From assembly GCF_018320785.1 (NCBI RefSeq), contig NC_054885.1, positions 8,754,921 through 8,818,920 of the forward strand: DNA of 64,000 bases. Reading direction: 5' to 3'. The notes below the pieces were generated by a model. That model did no database searches. It was not told the DNA's origin and was given only the letters and a program-made list of their open reading frames with translations. Origin of the DNA: Cheilinus undulatus. Its lineage: Eukaryota > Chordata > Actinopteri > Labriformes > Labridae. Positions 12,300-24,660 of the stretch are shown piece after piece. Position numbers and translations under genes: made by a program. Position 1 is the first letter of the stretch, and every line of letters starts with the position of its first letter.

Positions 12300-12489
12300 G
12301 CACATGGCCCTCGTCTTTGCAAAATCATTTTAATTAAGCCACGTTGGAAGATTTTCCAGCATGAGCATCCTATTTAAGGTCATGCCGCAGCATCTCAATC
12401 AGATTTATGTCTGAACATTGATTTGGCCACTCCAAAACCTTTCATTTTTTGTCAAGCATTTCAGAGGTCACGGTCCATAACTCAAGTGC

Positions 12490-12575
12490 GCTTTAGGCCT
12501 CGTCCACACGGAAATGAAAACAATATATTTCTGTTTCATTTTGGAAAAGTTTTCTGTAGATACTTCAATTTACAG
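12490..12575 (+). repeat. End fragment of the 'CGTCCACACGGA' MITE family
   Basis: 'taggcctcgtccacacggaa' followed by 'tttctgtttcattttggaaa' matches the left end of the inverted-end element at 17524-17744 and, reversed, 21930-22022. Confidence 0.6.
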
Positions 12576-13039
12576 ATTTTAAATTTTAAAATCAAGAAAC
12601 GTAGCTGGGCCTGACATGTTCAGTGCCCAGTAAGCAGCTGATTTTGTCAAATTTGGAACCAATACAGATCAGTTTGATGAAAAATATTCACTTTTTATAC
12701 ATAGTCTCCCTTTTAAATTTGGCAACATGACAAAAACACATCAAATAGTACCTGAAAACAGAGCAAAAGAGCTGTATCTGAACATAACCCGGGGTAGTAG
12801 AAATTTTTTTTTAATTGAATAAAAATAAAATAAATACAATGAAAACATAAAATGAAATTTTGTAAAAAATAAATTTGGTCACATCTTACTTAGACATAAA
12901 CTGCATAAAAACTAAATGTGCACAGTTGTAGCAACCGTTGAAAAGGACATGTTTTATACCCGGTACTTTGGGGTCACTTCCGTCAATCTGAAATACTGCG
13001 GGAATTTATGAAAACTTGCGAAAACAGGTTGCCCTCTGC

Positions 13040-13555
13040 ATCTCTGGCATGACCATAGGCTGGGCCACATGTGGCCCCTGGGTCTCTAATTGAATAGGCC
13101 TGGCAAAGGCTGTCATGTTTATGTGTTGCTAGTAAACACGATACCTCTGGAGTGCTTTGAGGGATTTTCTCCAAACTTTGCACAAAAGTCTACCCTGAAT
13201 CAAGGGTGAACTGATTTGATTTTTGAGGGCAAAGGTCATTGGTCTCAAGAGTTCTTTGAAGGATTCAAAGGATATCAATTGGTTAGATTTGGAGGTCAGA
13301 GATTAAGGACATTGGCCCACATGTTTATTCCCTGTTTGTGAGTGAAATACCTCAAGAATGCTTCGATGGATTTTCTCCAAACTTTGATTGAATGCCCACT
13401 CTAAGGATGAACTTAGTTGATTTAGAGGGTCATCCGTTGAGTCATTAGCCCTCATGGTCATCTCTACAAATCACATTCACCACCCAGCCCTCATTCTTGA
13501 TCAACCACTGCACTTTCACTGCCCAGCAGCTGCATACCTTACTGGGGAATGAAAC
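13040..13555 (+). repeat. Interspersed repeat with ~120-150-bp internal periodicity, copy 1
   Basis: The phrases 'gatggattttctccaaactt', 'aaggatgaacttagttgatt' and 'ggtcaaaggtcat'-like segments recur within the interval. The whole returns at 55740-56105, ending in both places with a phrase on the 'ccaccactg.actttcactg' pattern. No coding capacity is seen. Confidence 0.65.
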
Positions 13556-14927
13556 CACTAGGCAGGAGTTGTAGTATAAATAAAATTATAGTTAAAGCTA
13601 GACATCCTTAAACATTAAACTTGCTAGATATAGAGAATCTACTAGAAACGTTGAACAGGTGCTCCATAGCGGAAACACAAACACAATTTTAATGACCATC
13701 GGAGAAACTATGGCACTATTACTAGCCAACAGGTCATTAAACTGGGTACCAATCATTCTTTGAAGGGTACTTAAAGTTGGAACATAAACCCACACACGGT
13801 TCATGGAGGAAAAAAAGGGAAAGTTGTAAAATGTAAAGTGTTTCACTGCAAATGTATTTTTTAAAGTTTATGCAGACATTGCTTACTTATTCTTGCTAAA
13901 CAGCTGCAGGGTTCTGTGCATACAGAATAATGCTAGAGGCATAGAGATCTTAACAGTTTAAAGCTTGGGGCAAGTTGCTGTAGTTTGACAGGTTGCTTTT
14001 GGGAAAGGTTTTACAAGATTCAAGTTTGACAACGCCTACAACTTCAGCATTTTATTAGTTAAACCATGAAGGGCAAGGTGACAGTGCTCTGTATGTTTGT
14101 TCCATTTGTATCAACAGATTTGACAAATGAACCACAAACTAAGTGTGAGCTGAATGTCTGATTTTGAAACCTCACTGCGTTCAGGGTAATGTGTTGAGAT
14201 GGCTGCAGAGTTCTGATGTGAGGAATGAAAAAAGCTGATTGATGGGCAGCGATCTGCTGTCACATGTACCATCTCCGACCCTGCAGCCAGAAAAGCACCT
14301 ATTCATGAATGAGGGGGGAGGTTTGTGGGCACATGTGTCTCTGCATGCATGTCTGCAGGTATTTTTTTTTTATCATGAGTAGCTCATGTATGACCTCTTA
14401 CAGCTGCAGATGGAATCTGTGAGCATACAATACCCTTTTCACAGCACCACTGACTCTGGTTTAATCTGCTTTTTCACTGTATGTGCAAAAGCAAAAACAA
14501 AGTTTTACAGTGAAATAATTGCATTATATTCATGTGTCAAATGGCAAAAACAGTCATGCAGAAGCTTCAGAACTGGGTTAAATTGAGAGTCTTTCTGAAT
14601 ACAGCCAAAGCCTGGTGGAAGGTTATAGCTAAATAGCACTTGGGATTCTTTCAGCACCAGAAATTTTGACACTTTTATGCAAGTTCTGCATGAGAGAGAT
14701 CAGACTGATGTGGACATGGGTGCCGGGAATGCATTCTATGACAGTTCAACCATCAGAATCTGCGGTGACGAAATTAAGAATCTGTGGATGTGCAATAAGA
14801 AGCATTCGGTTTGGCTGCGTGCAGAAAAAAATGTCCTTTAGTGCAAAAAGTAGTGCAATCTGATGTCATGCAATCCTTGAAGTCTTTGGTGTTTAGCTAA
14901 TGACAGTTAAGCTTCAGTCAGTGTCTT
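13556..14927. other. Intergenic, nothing recognised
   Basis: AT-rich single-copy-looking sequence without a supported ORF, repeat end or RNA gene. Confidence 0.5.
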
Positions 14928-16350
14928 TACAGTCTCTATAAAAAGTATTTGGATGTTTTACCCTTTTATCGATTTATAAAGCAACCATGATCAATATAAA
15001 TTAGCTTTTTTCACAAAAGGAAAATTACAGTAAAACCTATTTAATGCCAAAATGAAACAGATTTCTACATAGTAATGACAATAAAATAAGAATAAGTAAT
15101 GTGAAATAAGTGACTGCAGCAATGAGTCTGTGTGGAAAGGTCTGAAACAGGCTTGCACATCTGGACACTGCATTTACTTCATTCTTCTTTGCAATCTGTA
15201 AAAAAAATCAAGCCACAAATTTAATATTGGATTGAGATCTACACTTTGACTCGGTCACTCCAGAAAATTCACTTTGTTGTCTTTAAACTATTCCTGTGTA
15301 GCTTTCACTGTATGCTTCAGGTCATTGTCTTGCTAGGAAAATAAATCTCCTCCTAAGCTGGAGTTTTCTTGCAAACGGAATAAGATTGCCCTCCAGGATT
15401 TTCCTGTATTTTACTGCATTTATTTTACCCTCTACCTTTACAAGCCTTCCAGGGTTGGCTGATTAGAAGCATCCCAACAGCATGATGTTGCAACCACTGT
15501 AGGATGGTGGGTTTGTGGTGTCTTGTCTGTTGGCCAAAAAACTCCGCTGTGGTCTCATCAGACCAAAGAGCATTCCCCCACTTGACCATGGATGCCTTTT
15601 GGTGAACTCTAGTCCGGGTTTAATGATTTTCCTTTCATCAGTGACTTTCTCTTTGCCACTCTCCCATAAAGCTTTGACTGGTGAGGAACCAGGGCAACAG
15701 ATGTTGTATCTCTCGCATCTCAGCTGCTGAAGCTTGTAACTCCTTCAGAGTAGTCATAGGTGTCTTGGTGGCCTCTCTCTAGTCTCCTTCTCTCACGGTC
15801 TCTGAGTTTGTAAAGACGACCCGATCTAGGCAGATTTACACATGTGACATACTGCTTCCATGTCTTGATGATGGGTTCAACTGAACTCTGGGGGATGTTC
15901 GGTGCCTTGACATTAATTTGGCATCCATCCTCTGACTTGTACAATTCAATAAGCTTTTCTTTGAGTTGCTTGGAGTGTTCTTTTGTCTGCATGATGTAAT
16001 GGTAACCAGGAATACTGATTGTGTATTTATACTACACTCACTTGAGACACATTCACTGCACTCAGGTGATCCATATAACTAATTGTGAGACAACTAGCAC
16101 CAATTGGCTGGACCTCTGTTAAATTAGGTCAGTCACTTTAAAGGGGGTGAATATTTATAAAATCACTTACTTTACATTATTTTATTTGATTTATATTACT
16201 TTGTGGGAATTTGCTTTCACTTTGGTATCAAAGAGTGTTTTTGTATTTTTTTTGGCCAGAAGAGTCAAATTATATTTATCATGATTGATTTATGAAGTCA
16301 ATAAAAGGTAAAACTTCCACGAGGGTCAATATTTTTTTATAGGTATTGTA
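14928..16350 (-). mobile_element. Tc1-like transposon with decayed transposase
   Basis: The ends are inverted: left TACAGTCTCTATAAAAAGTA, right reverse-complemented TACAATACCTATAAAAAAAT, with flanking or terminal TA. The transposase runs on the minus strand. Its start (15992-15720, 90 aa) carries the Tc1 helix-turn-helix region with IPQSSVEPIIKTWKQYV and the following NLPRSGRLYKL hinge. Downstream, 15600-15470 still encodes WSDET-like and FFGQQT-like segments in broken frames. Full Tc1 transposases are about 340 aa, so this copy is inactive. A relative remains at 63320-63752. Confidence 0.85.
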
Positions 16351-17523
16351 AATGGATATCTGCATATAAGTGCATCTAAAATTCAATTTCTGGATGTCAA
16401 CTCTAGTCAATCTCTATAATCACTTCCCAAATTATTGGTCAGATTGTGAGCAAACACAATGCTTGGAAATGGAGGTTTTTTAATTTACTAACCACACAAA
16501 AGTCCCAAAATTGTTCACTGCTCCAGATGCATCACTGCTGTCACAGGGTAGCTGATAAGCTGCTCGGTGGGAAGAATGGTAAGCCAGCAGAAAGGAGTGC
16601 TTACTCAAGATGTGTAGTTGATTTCAGCTTGTTTGTTTTAATTGTTTGCTCCAGAGAAACAAAAAAACCCATCCATCATATTCCCCTCTGCAGTTCCTTT
16701 AGTTTATTTTGTCAACACCTTTCACAGGGATATACATACCCAAATACTACATAGCATGTCACAGAACAAGGATTTCTGAGGGTGTTTTTATCTTTGCATG
16801 TTTTTGTATGTATATCTTTGAGGTATTTTTGAGGCCTGTGGTTTGCATATTCCAAAAGCAACTAAATAAGAGTCTGTTTGGTGGGCTTTGGTGCCCACTG
16901 AAGGTCTATGGGTGCAATTGCATTGTTCGAAAATGTGCATTTGTTCTGAAGCACTTAGAAAATGTTCACTAGTTGAAAAACAGAGGGCAAAGTTGGCAAA
17001 GAACTATGTCGATTGACAAGAAACGGTAATGTCAATGGATATTGGGCAATTATGACTCTGCTAGCCATGATGTCTGTAGTCTGGTGCTTAATGGCTACGT
17101 TGAAGAGGGCCATTTATGACTCGCTAGCTCAGATAGATTTGTAATGTCCCAAACTTAGCCAAGCTTGCAACCATCCAGCAGCAACAAATCCAGCACTGAG
17201 TCAGAATTGCAGCTTACTTAATGTCCAGTATACAAACACATGTCCAATATTTATTCCTGTGCGGCTTCTCGCACTCTCTTTTTCTCTTCTTAGCTTCCTC
17301 CATAACTGTCCTTTTCTGTCTCTTAGCCTTAGCCATAGTATTGAAAAGAATAGAAATGGGCTGAATGCCATTCCCCTAGTCGAAAGTTGTTGTACTGTTA
17401 GACCAACTTTGAAACTATATTTCAAGGAGGAAAAGTTAGATGCTGTTGCTTGAAGTGAGTCATGCAGGGGTGCTTTTGTCTTGTTCTTATCTGGGCCTCG
17501 ATACTGTGGTCTTGGCTATGATG
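16351..17523. other. Intergenic, nothing recognised
   Basis: Several ORFs of 60-100 codons occur (for example 16446-16754) without family motifs; they look like chance frames in old repeat sequence. Confidence 0.45.
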
Positions 17524-17744
17524 TAGGTCTTGTCCACACGGAGACTAAATCAGTTATTTCTGTTTCATTTTGAAAAAGGTTTCCATAAATACAGGATTGT
17601 TTCGGGAAATATCTGTGTAAGCATGGAACCACTGAAAATGACAAAAAAAAATGCTGTAGTATATATGCCAAGCCTGTAAGTGGCGATGCGACAAAAAACT
17701 TTTGCGTATACTCGTGAATTTATCTCCGTGTGAACAGGGCCGTA
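17524..17744. mobile_element. Short MITE with 'TCCACACGGAGA' ends
   Basis: The left end TAGGTCTTGTCCACACGGAG and the right end, reverse-complemented TACGGCCCTGTTCACACGGA, are imperfect inverted repeats of about 28 bp around a non-coding core. Related pieces are at 12490-12575 and 21620-22022. Target duplication not resolved. Confidence 0.65.
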
Positions 17745-18459
17745 GACTCTGTTTTATTGGTCTTGAGTGCAACCTGGCATGAATTTGTTGAAGTTTTCAA
17801 TGATTGCATGCAATGGTTTAGTCCTTCATAGCTTAGAGATTGTGGAACTGGCAGTGATTTAAAATGTAACCTTGTCTGTTTGGGTGGATTGGATCCTCCT
17901 TTTTCTGCTAACATGAACTGCGTGACTTGGGTCACCCATGTTTGCAGCGCTGGACTCTTCTGTAACTAGTTTAGCAAAAATCGTGCTGTTTGACTAGCAA
18001 AGTCATAAGCAAAGGATTAATGTAGCTGTCGCTGTGTGCTTTTTAATGTCACTGCTGAATCTGGAAATATAATTAGATACACTAGTAGTTACCACAAGTA
18101 CCTGTAGAGTTGCAATAATGCGTTGCCAAGAAGTTTACTACTCCCAACACTGGTGGTACTGTAGTTTTAGTTCTGTTTAGATTACTTTCAAGATTTTCTC
18201 TTTGTTTCTTTCAGCTGGCATGCAGCCTTCTTTGTGATTGTGATGTTGTAAGCCTCAAACTGGTTCACACCTAATTTCTGAATAAGCTTAAGCCCTGTAA
18301 ACCATCTGTCAGTCAACTTTAACAACTGTTTCCAAGGTTACAATAGAAACCAATACTGAAATTTAAAGAAACAATTCAAACGCCAACTCAACTGCTCAGG
18401 TAGAGCTTGTCCATCTAGTACAGATATTAAGTCACATAAAAAAAGGATTGAAACAATTT

Positions 18460-19960
18460 GCGTATCTCATAAACCCATATTTTATTCTCAACAGAGCACA
18501 AACAGAAGATTAGATGTTGAAATGGAGACATTTTACCATTCATGAAAAATATTATGTACAACGAAAGGCTGGAGAAGTAAGTGATGCTAATAAAAAACGG
18601 CTGGAGGAACATTTTGCTACTAAGGTAAATTGGTAGTGGTCAATGACTGAGTGTAAAAGCAGCATTTTAGAGAAGCAGTGTCACTCAGGAGTAAAGTTGG
18701 GAAAACTAGTCTGTTAAAAATGCATCTGTGTGCAGGGACAAGGCCAAAGGTAGATGCTTGTAATCTTCGGGCCCTTAGGTTGCACTGCTTTAAAAACAGG
18801 AATGGTCTCTTGATTGGCTCAGAAATTCCAGAAATCCCTGTCAATGCAGTTAGCCATCCCATCCAAAAATGGTAGTTAAAGGCATAACATCCATCCATTC
18901 ATTCATCCATCCATCCATCTTCTTCCGCTTATCCAAGGTCAGGTTGCGGGGGCAGCAACCTAAGCAGGGAAGCCCAGACTTCCCTCTTCGCGGGGGATCC
19001 CATGGCGTTCCCAGGCTTGCTGGAAGAGTCTCTCCAGTGTGTCCTGGGTCTTCCCCGGGGCCTCCTCCTGGTGGGACCTGCCCAGAACACCGCACCTCAT
19101 CTGGCTCCTCTCAACGTGGGGGAAACTCATTTCAGCTGCTTGTATCCGCAATCTTGTTCTTTCGGTCTCTACCCACAGCTCGTGACCATAGGTGAGGGTG
19201 GAAACATAGATCAAGCGGTAAATTGAGAGTTTTGTCTTTCGACTCAGCTCTTTCCTCACCACAACAGACCAATGCAGAGACCGCATCACTGCTGACGTTG
19301 CACCGATCCGCCTGTCGATCTCCCGCTCCATTCTTTCCTCACTCGTGAACAAGACCCTGAGATACTTGAAGTCCTTCAACTGGGGCAAGATTTCATTCCC
19401 AACCTGGAGACGACATTCCACCCTTTTCCGACTGAGGACCATGGCCTCAGATTTGGAGGTGCTGATTCAGAGATGCATCCATCTTATCATCAGCGCACAA
19501 TTTAAAAGCTTGCATCAATGATGGTATGGGGTCGCATTAGTGCTGGTCTGGGCAGTTTACAAGTCCAGAAAGGAACTAACAATGCTGACAGTAGTCTCTC
19601 AGGGAAGGCCTTGCATACAGTATTTCAGCAGGACGAGGATAAACCCCATACTGCATCCAACACAACAACAGAAGAAGACGTGTAGAACTGGTCTTCCTGC
19701 TGTCCAGAAAACAATTTGCACATGGGAAAAAGAAAAATCATGCAAAGAAGACCCAGGACTCTTGGGTAGAGTCCTACACCAGACCAGAAAGGGAAAACTG
19801 GTCTCCAGACATTTACAGGCTGTTGTTAGAAGAAGAGCGGGTGCTGCACTATAGAAAACATTGCCTTGCCCCTATTTTTGAGATGTGTTGCTACCATCAA
19901 TTTCAAAATAGGCTCATTTTTTTCATGAAATGGTAAAATGTCTCAGCTTTAAAATCTAAT
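18460..19960 (+). mobile_element. Tc1-like element split by a LINE insertion
   Basis: The left part (18460-18885) and right part (about 19465-19960) align in order with other copies of the same Tc1 family here (32405-33180, 34020-35880, 20864-21097 reversed). Right-part phrases are 'gatggtatggggtcgcatta', 'ctctcagggaaggccttgca' and 'catgaaatggtaaaatgtct'. The transposase frame is broken throughout. A LINE fragment (18888-19460) interrupts it. Confidence 0.75.
18888..19460 (-). mobile_element. RTE-like LINE 3' fragment nested in a Tc1 copy
   Basis: The minus-strand frame 19442-18960 (160 aa) contains QLKDFKYLRVLFTSEERMER, EIDRRIGATSAVM and LTYGHELWVETER, followed by a decayed arginine-rich end. 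The 3' tail is (GATG)n-like at 18888-18920. It is homologous to 10215-10830 but better preserved. It is 5'-truncated, as is usual for target-primed insertions. Confidence 0.8.
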
Positions 19961-20863
19961 ATGCTGTTGCTTTGCGCACAGAAACAAAATTATTTCACAA
20001 AAACCAGGCTATTTCCAGGGTCTAACAGACGAAGTACTATTTGTTTCAAAAGCAGTGGCACGCTAGTGCCAACATTTAAGCAAACAGCTTCCTCTTCTGC
20101 TCCATAATCAAGATAAGAAGTGTTTGCCATCAAACATCACTGATGCTTTGCTAGTATGTCTTCTTTCTTGCAGAGCTCTCCATCATTCCTTTGGTTCCTA
20201 TATGCTGTATACCTGGCTGTATAGTATGAGTGGAATATGTTTTATTTCATCTTTCTGTCCAAACATTCTGAGCCTCACCTACCTTCAGAAAAGAATTCGC
20301 CAGCGGCAGACTGTGAGATGACAGAAATGATCAGATTTATGAAGAGAGTGCAGGTTGACTGCAGAGTTAAATAACTGAGGAGGTGTAACAGACCGCCTCA
20401 GGGGAGGGAGGGGCTGATTAATGAACCACTAAACGTCAGATTAATTCACATTCATGTTTTTTTACTACTGCTTCTCAAAAGGTCACCAAACTGCTGCAGG
20501 CTAAATAGACCAATCCTCATTTCAGAATTAGATCAGAGAAAGCAAATGATTGATTGTCATTGGACAGAATACTGGGTGAGGCATGTTAGCATATCACATT
20601 GGTGCCTTCAAGCACACCCACCTGTTATTCAGAAACGATTGGATGAATTTTAGAGGAGTTTCTAGTGTTTTATATTGGAAGTTATTTCTGAGTGCGTTAT
20701 TGCACTAAATTTTGTAAGGAACAGGTTGAGGTGAAAGGGATAGAGAACATTTTTAAGATGTGAGAACATTTTTGAAAAGTTTCTGGGAGGAAGTTGAGTG
20801 TTAAAGATGAGAACAGTTTTCAGAATTGGAGCTTTTTCTTGCCATGCCTGGTTGGGGCTGAAT
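19961..20863. other. Intergenic, nothing recognised
   Basis: Short frames only. 20375-20420 is a GC-richer patch without a recognisable motif. Confidence 0.4.
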
Positions 20864-21097
20864 TACTGAAATATGCAAGGCCTTCCCTGAGAGAGCCGTT
20901 GTCTGGATGGGAGCATGTGTTGCTCTAAAACCTCCATATACTTTACAGCATTGATAGCTCCTTTCCAGATGTGTAAGCTGCCCATGCCATAGGCACTAAT
21001 GCAACCCCATACCAACAGAGATGCAGCTTTTAAATGTGCTCCGGTAACAAGCTGGATGGTCCCTCTCCTCTTTAGTCTGCAGGACTCCATGTGCATT
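20864..21097 (-). mobile_element. Tc1-like fragment, reversed
   Basis: 'aaatatgcaaggccttccct', 'ggatgggagcatgtgttgct' and 'ataggcactaatgcaacccc' are the reverse complement of the transposase middle region of the family at 18460-19960 and 32405-33180. The minus-strand frame includes LLVWGCISAYGMGSLHIWKG, the Tc1 catalytic-domain stretch. Ends are missing. Confidence 0.8.
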
Positions 21098-21099
21098 AA

Positions 21100-21583
21100 C
21101 CTGATATGCCAGATGGAAAACCTCCCATCGACAGTGTTTTGGAAAGGGCAGAACCGTTGAAAAAAAAAACTCGGAGGGTGATTGGATGGGCGTTCTGTCT
21201 GTAACATCTTTACGGCAAATCAGAGCAAGAAAGCACATGACAATTACACTCTTGCCAAATCCAGTTGGGAGAAAGGCAAAAACATTGTTTCCACAAAGAA
21301 AAGAACTCAAATGTTTTTTGTTCTTCTTTTATTGAAGAAATGACGTCAAGTTCTGATAAAACTGATGCTATAGAAGCATCCACGCAAATCTTTTCTGCCA
21401 TTATTGCACCGGCCTCTTGTTGCTACTTGCTTACGTCTCGACTCTGCTGCGACCAAAAGTACTACCTCTTACTCCTGATTGGTCACTTTCTTACAGGTCC
21501 TAATCTGATCAGATGGGAGCTTTGCAAGATGGATTTGCCAGTGAGAAATACAGAAACAGGTGATTCCATCTGCTTTGCGAGGT
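21100..21583 (-). mobile_element. Short inverted-end element with helicase remnant, copy 2 (Walker A retained)
   Basis: The left end TAACCTGATATGCCAGATGG and right end (reverse-complemented) AACCTCGCAAAGCAGATGGA match the other copies. The minus strand encodes MAEKICVDASIASVLSELDV, then ISSIKEEQKT; in another frame it continues with CGNNVFAFLPTGFGKSVIV. PTGFGKS is a superfamily 2 helicase motif I (Walker A) of the RecQ-like type. The frame breaks between the two parts and ends soon after RKDV. It is a dead fragment; the full-length parent is not in the window. Confidence 0.7.
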
Positions 21584-21619
21584 TTAGTGTCCATGATATC
21601 CAGAGAGAATTTCAAATTT

Positions 21620-22022
21620 TAATTAATCTGGCCACAGAACAGTTTTCCGTCAAGCCTCAGTCCACGTTCACTTGGAGAAGAAGTCAGGAGTATACACAAA
21701 AGTATACACCCACTTACGCCGCATGTGCATGTCAAACCAAAACAACAATGGTGGATTACAGGGCTTTGTTTGTGCTGCAGAAGCAGCTTATTATGGCTTT
21801 TACAGCAAAATCTGATACTCTATTACCACCACTAATCATATTTCCATAGCAGCAGTAAAGTGCCATGTGAAGGCTTGGCATATATACTACAGCATTTTTA
21901 ATCATTTTCAGAAGTTCTGTGCTTACGCAGCGGACATTTCCTGAAACAATCCCGTATTTATGGAAAAATTTTTCAAAATGAAATGGAAATATAACATTTT
22001 TGTGTCCATGCGGACAAGGCCT
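21620..22022. mobile_element. Relative of the 17524 MITE with longer core
   Basis: The right end is the reverse complement of the family's left end ('atgcggacaaggcctgaa', 'catttcctgaaacaatcccg'). The interior shares 'ggcatatatactacagcatt' with 17640-17670. The left end is less certain. Confidence 0.5.
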
Positions 22023-22310
22023 GAATCTTTTGATGATATTATGAACTGTAGGTGGTGGGATATTCTTTGCAATTTTAGGTTAAAGAATGTTTTCATGAAA
22101 TTGTTACACAGCAATTTTAAGATGTAGGTTTTTTGCATAATGGTTCCCATCTTTACTTCTGAGTCCCTTGCTCTCTAAAATGCTCCTTTTATACCCATTC
22201 ATTGACCTACACCAATTATCCTAATTAGTTGCACTTACTTTTCCAGCCTTTTGTTGCCATGCCCCTGCTTTTTGGAGATATACTGCATTTTGGAATTGGG
22301 TTGTATTTCA
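22023..22310 (-). mobile_element. Tc1-like fragment, reversed
   Basis: 'ctctctaaaatgctcctttt', 'atacccattcattgacctac' and 'ttttggaattgggttgtatt' are the reverse complement of a Tc1 family end with its GGTATAAAAGGAGCATTTTAG phrase (split here for length), also seen at 24405-24440 and 32610-32640. No transposase remains. Confidence 0.65.
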
Positions 22311-23534
22311 AATGGGAAGAAAGTTGACTGCAACAGGTTTTGTCCAACTAAGCTGCATTAACCAAGAAGGGTGGGGCCTGATAGAAGGACACTTCTTCTC
22401 AGAATCATATCTTTAATGCATGTGCATGTTTGTAGACATGCATGATGTCTCATTTTGGGACATCAGGGGACCAAAGTGATAACTGTTCCCCTCTTAGAAA
22501 TTATTCTAAGGGGACAGTGGGTCCTAAAATGTCTATTCATACCAACTTGAGTTTTCTGTGTCGTTCATAGGGGTTCAGTTTCAGTCAGACTGGATTCACA
22601 ACGAAACTTTTGTTAAATCAACCAAGGCAGTTTCTGTCGTTCCATGTGACAACATTCAGTCACTCAACCAGCAGAAAGAAAAACAGCATGAAAATTACAT
22701 GAATTCAGTTTTTGACATATACTTCAAAATCTGTCCCACAAACACAAATGAGTAAAAGTTCATGAACATGCCAAGACTGGGCTGTGCAAGTCCAATAAAA
22801 GATCCGATGTCTAACACAGAAAGACAAAAAACCAGGGTAAATTATCACCTTTATTATATAAGGTCTTCAGTGTGGGAAAACCAATGAAACCAAGTCATGC
22901 AATCAATTCTAAATTGTTCTGACAGTAATTGGGACTTCAACAAAGCAGAGGGGTAGCATTAATTTTAAATCTTAGCAGGTAAAGTGAGGAATGAGGCCCA
23001 GAGGGGTTGAAAGGAATATCTCACCTGTCAGGATGGGATGGAATTAAATCTGTGGGGATCCTGGGCATGAAGCAGCCTGCAAACCAAGAATCAGAATGTA
23101 AAGAAGAGTGTATAGAAAAAAACTGCAAGAATATAAGAAGCAAAACTTAAAACAGAGGAAGTACAAACTTAACAGTTCTCCCAAAAAAAGAGAAGAAACT
23201 CATGTTTAAAGAGGACCAGCAGGTGGCAGCATTGTTATGGCATTGACAGCTGATTGTTGTTGACTCGGGATGACCAACTAATCATCAAACTTGTTTAACT
23301 TACATTTAAAGATTCTAATTAATAGTTTCTGAAACTTGTAGGAAAATATACCTAAATGAAACTACACTAAGTGATAAACTCTGACAGTAATTTGTCTGAA
23401 CTCAGGCTCTTCATTGTCTCTAGAAACAACAATGCTTCTAAAACATGACATTAAAGTTCGTTTTGTTTTTACATTTTATTAACTTGTCTACTTTTTATGT
23501 AGTTTACTGAATATTACTTGAAGATGTTCTACGA
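22311..23534. other. Intergenic, nothing recognised
   Basis: AT-rich sequence without supported genes or repeat ends. Confidence 0.45.
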
Positions 23535-23972
23535 ATGTGTTTGTTCTTCCACTTTCACTGGCTCCCTATCAAGTCCCGCATCAACTACAAAATCCTCCTC
23601 CTCACATACAAATCTCTCCATGCCCTGGCTCCCCAGCACCTTTCTGATCTCCTCCATCCATACACACCATCCCATAAGCTTCAGACACTGGCCTGCTTTC
23701 CTTACCCAAGACCACACTCTGAACCTGTGGAGACTGAGTGTTCAGTGCTGCAGCTCCCACCCTCTGGGCCACTCTTCCTGCAGACATCCGTAGCGCTCCA
23801 TCTCTGGACATTTTCAAAAAAACGTCTCAAGCACCACCTGTTCACCACAGCTTACAGTCTTCATTAAACCACCCCTTACACTCATCGTATTCCTCACATG
23901 GTTTGTCCATGTCTTATGTGTTTCTTGTAAAGCGTCCTTGGGTTTCTTGAAAGGCGCTATATAAATTCAAGA

Positions 23973-24014
<42 letters not shown>
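23535..24014 (+). mobile_element. L2/Rex-like LINE 3' end with (ATT)n tail
   Basis: The frame 23535-23867 contains LPIKSRINYKILLLTYKSLH, ALAPQHLSDLLHPYTPS and WTFSKKRLKHHLF, the conserved C-terminal end of CR1/L2-superfamily reverse transcriptases in fish. Then follow an AT-rich 3' end with 'ggcgctatataaattcaa' and an (ATT)n array at 23973-24014. 5'-truncated, with one or more frameshifts in the middle. Confidence 0.8.
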
Positions 24015-24295
24015 GTATACATCACTAAAACAGAAATAATTCGTTTTAACAAGTAAGACAAAAATCCCTTATGTGATTGTAATTATACTGAATCAATATA
24101 CTGACCAAGAGCAGCTGGGCATAATGCTCTGAGGTATTAAAAGCTAAACCCCATTCTGTCATTCCTAAATGGTAAGTGCCCCATTTCTTTACATACCCAG
24201 AAGTTAAAGCTGAAACTTCAGTCATTTTTTAAATTTCAGATCCATCATTGCAGTAAATAGAAGCAAAATGATAAAAAATTCTTCTACTGTCCCAA

Positions 24296-24660
24296 CAGAT
24301 AGATTCCAAAAAAGTCTGGGCACTGTGTGGAATATGAAAAACAGAATGCAACAATTTGCAAATCTCAGCATTTTGCAACAAATTGGGTTAAGTCAGTAAG
24401 TCAGTAACATGACTGGGTATAAAAGGAGCATTTTAGAGAGGCTTCGTCTCTCAATAGTAAAGATGGGCAGAGGTTCACCTATCTGTGAATAGCTGTGTCC
24501 AAAAACTAGAACTATGACTGCCATTAAATTCAAACTATGTCAAAATATCTCAGATTCATCATCTCATATGTTGTTGATGTTCTTTTCTGAATAAAGTATG
24601 GGTTTATATGATTTGCAAATCAGTACATTCTGTTTTTATATACATTTTATGCAGTGCCGA
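24296..24660 (+). mobile_element. Internally deleted Tc1-like element
   Basis: The left part ('gaatgcaacaatttgcaaat', 'ggtataaaaggagcatttta') and right part ('gggtttatatgatttgcaaa', 'tcagtacattctgttttta') are the two ends of the 18460 Tc1 family with the transposase removed. It resembles a MITE derivative. Confidence 0.7.
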
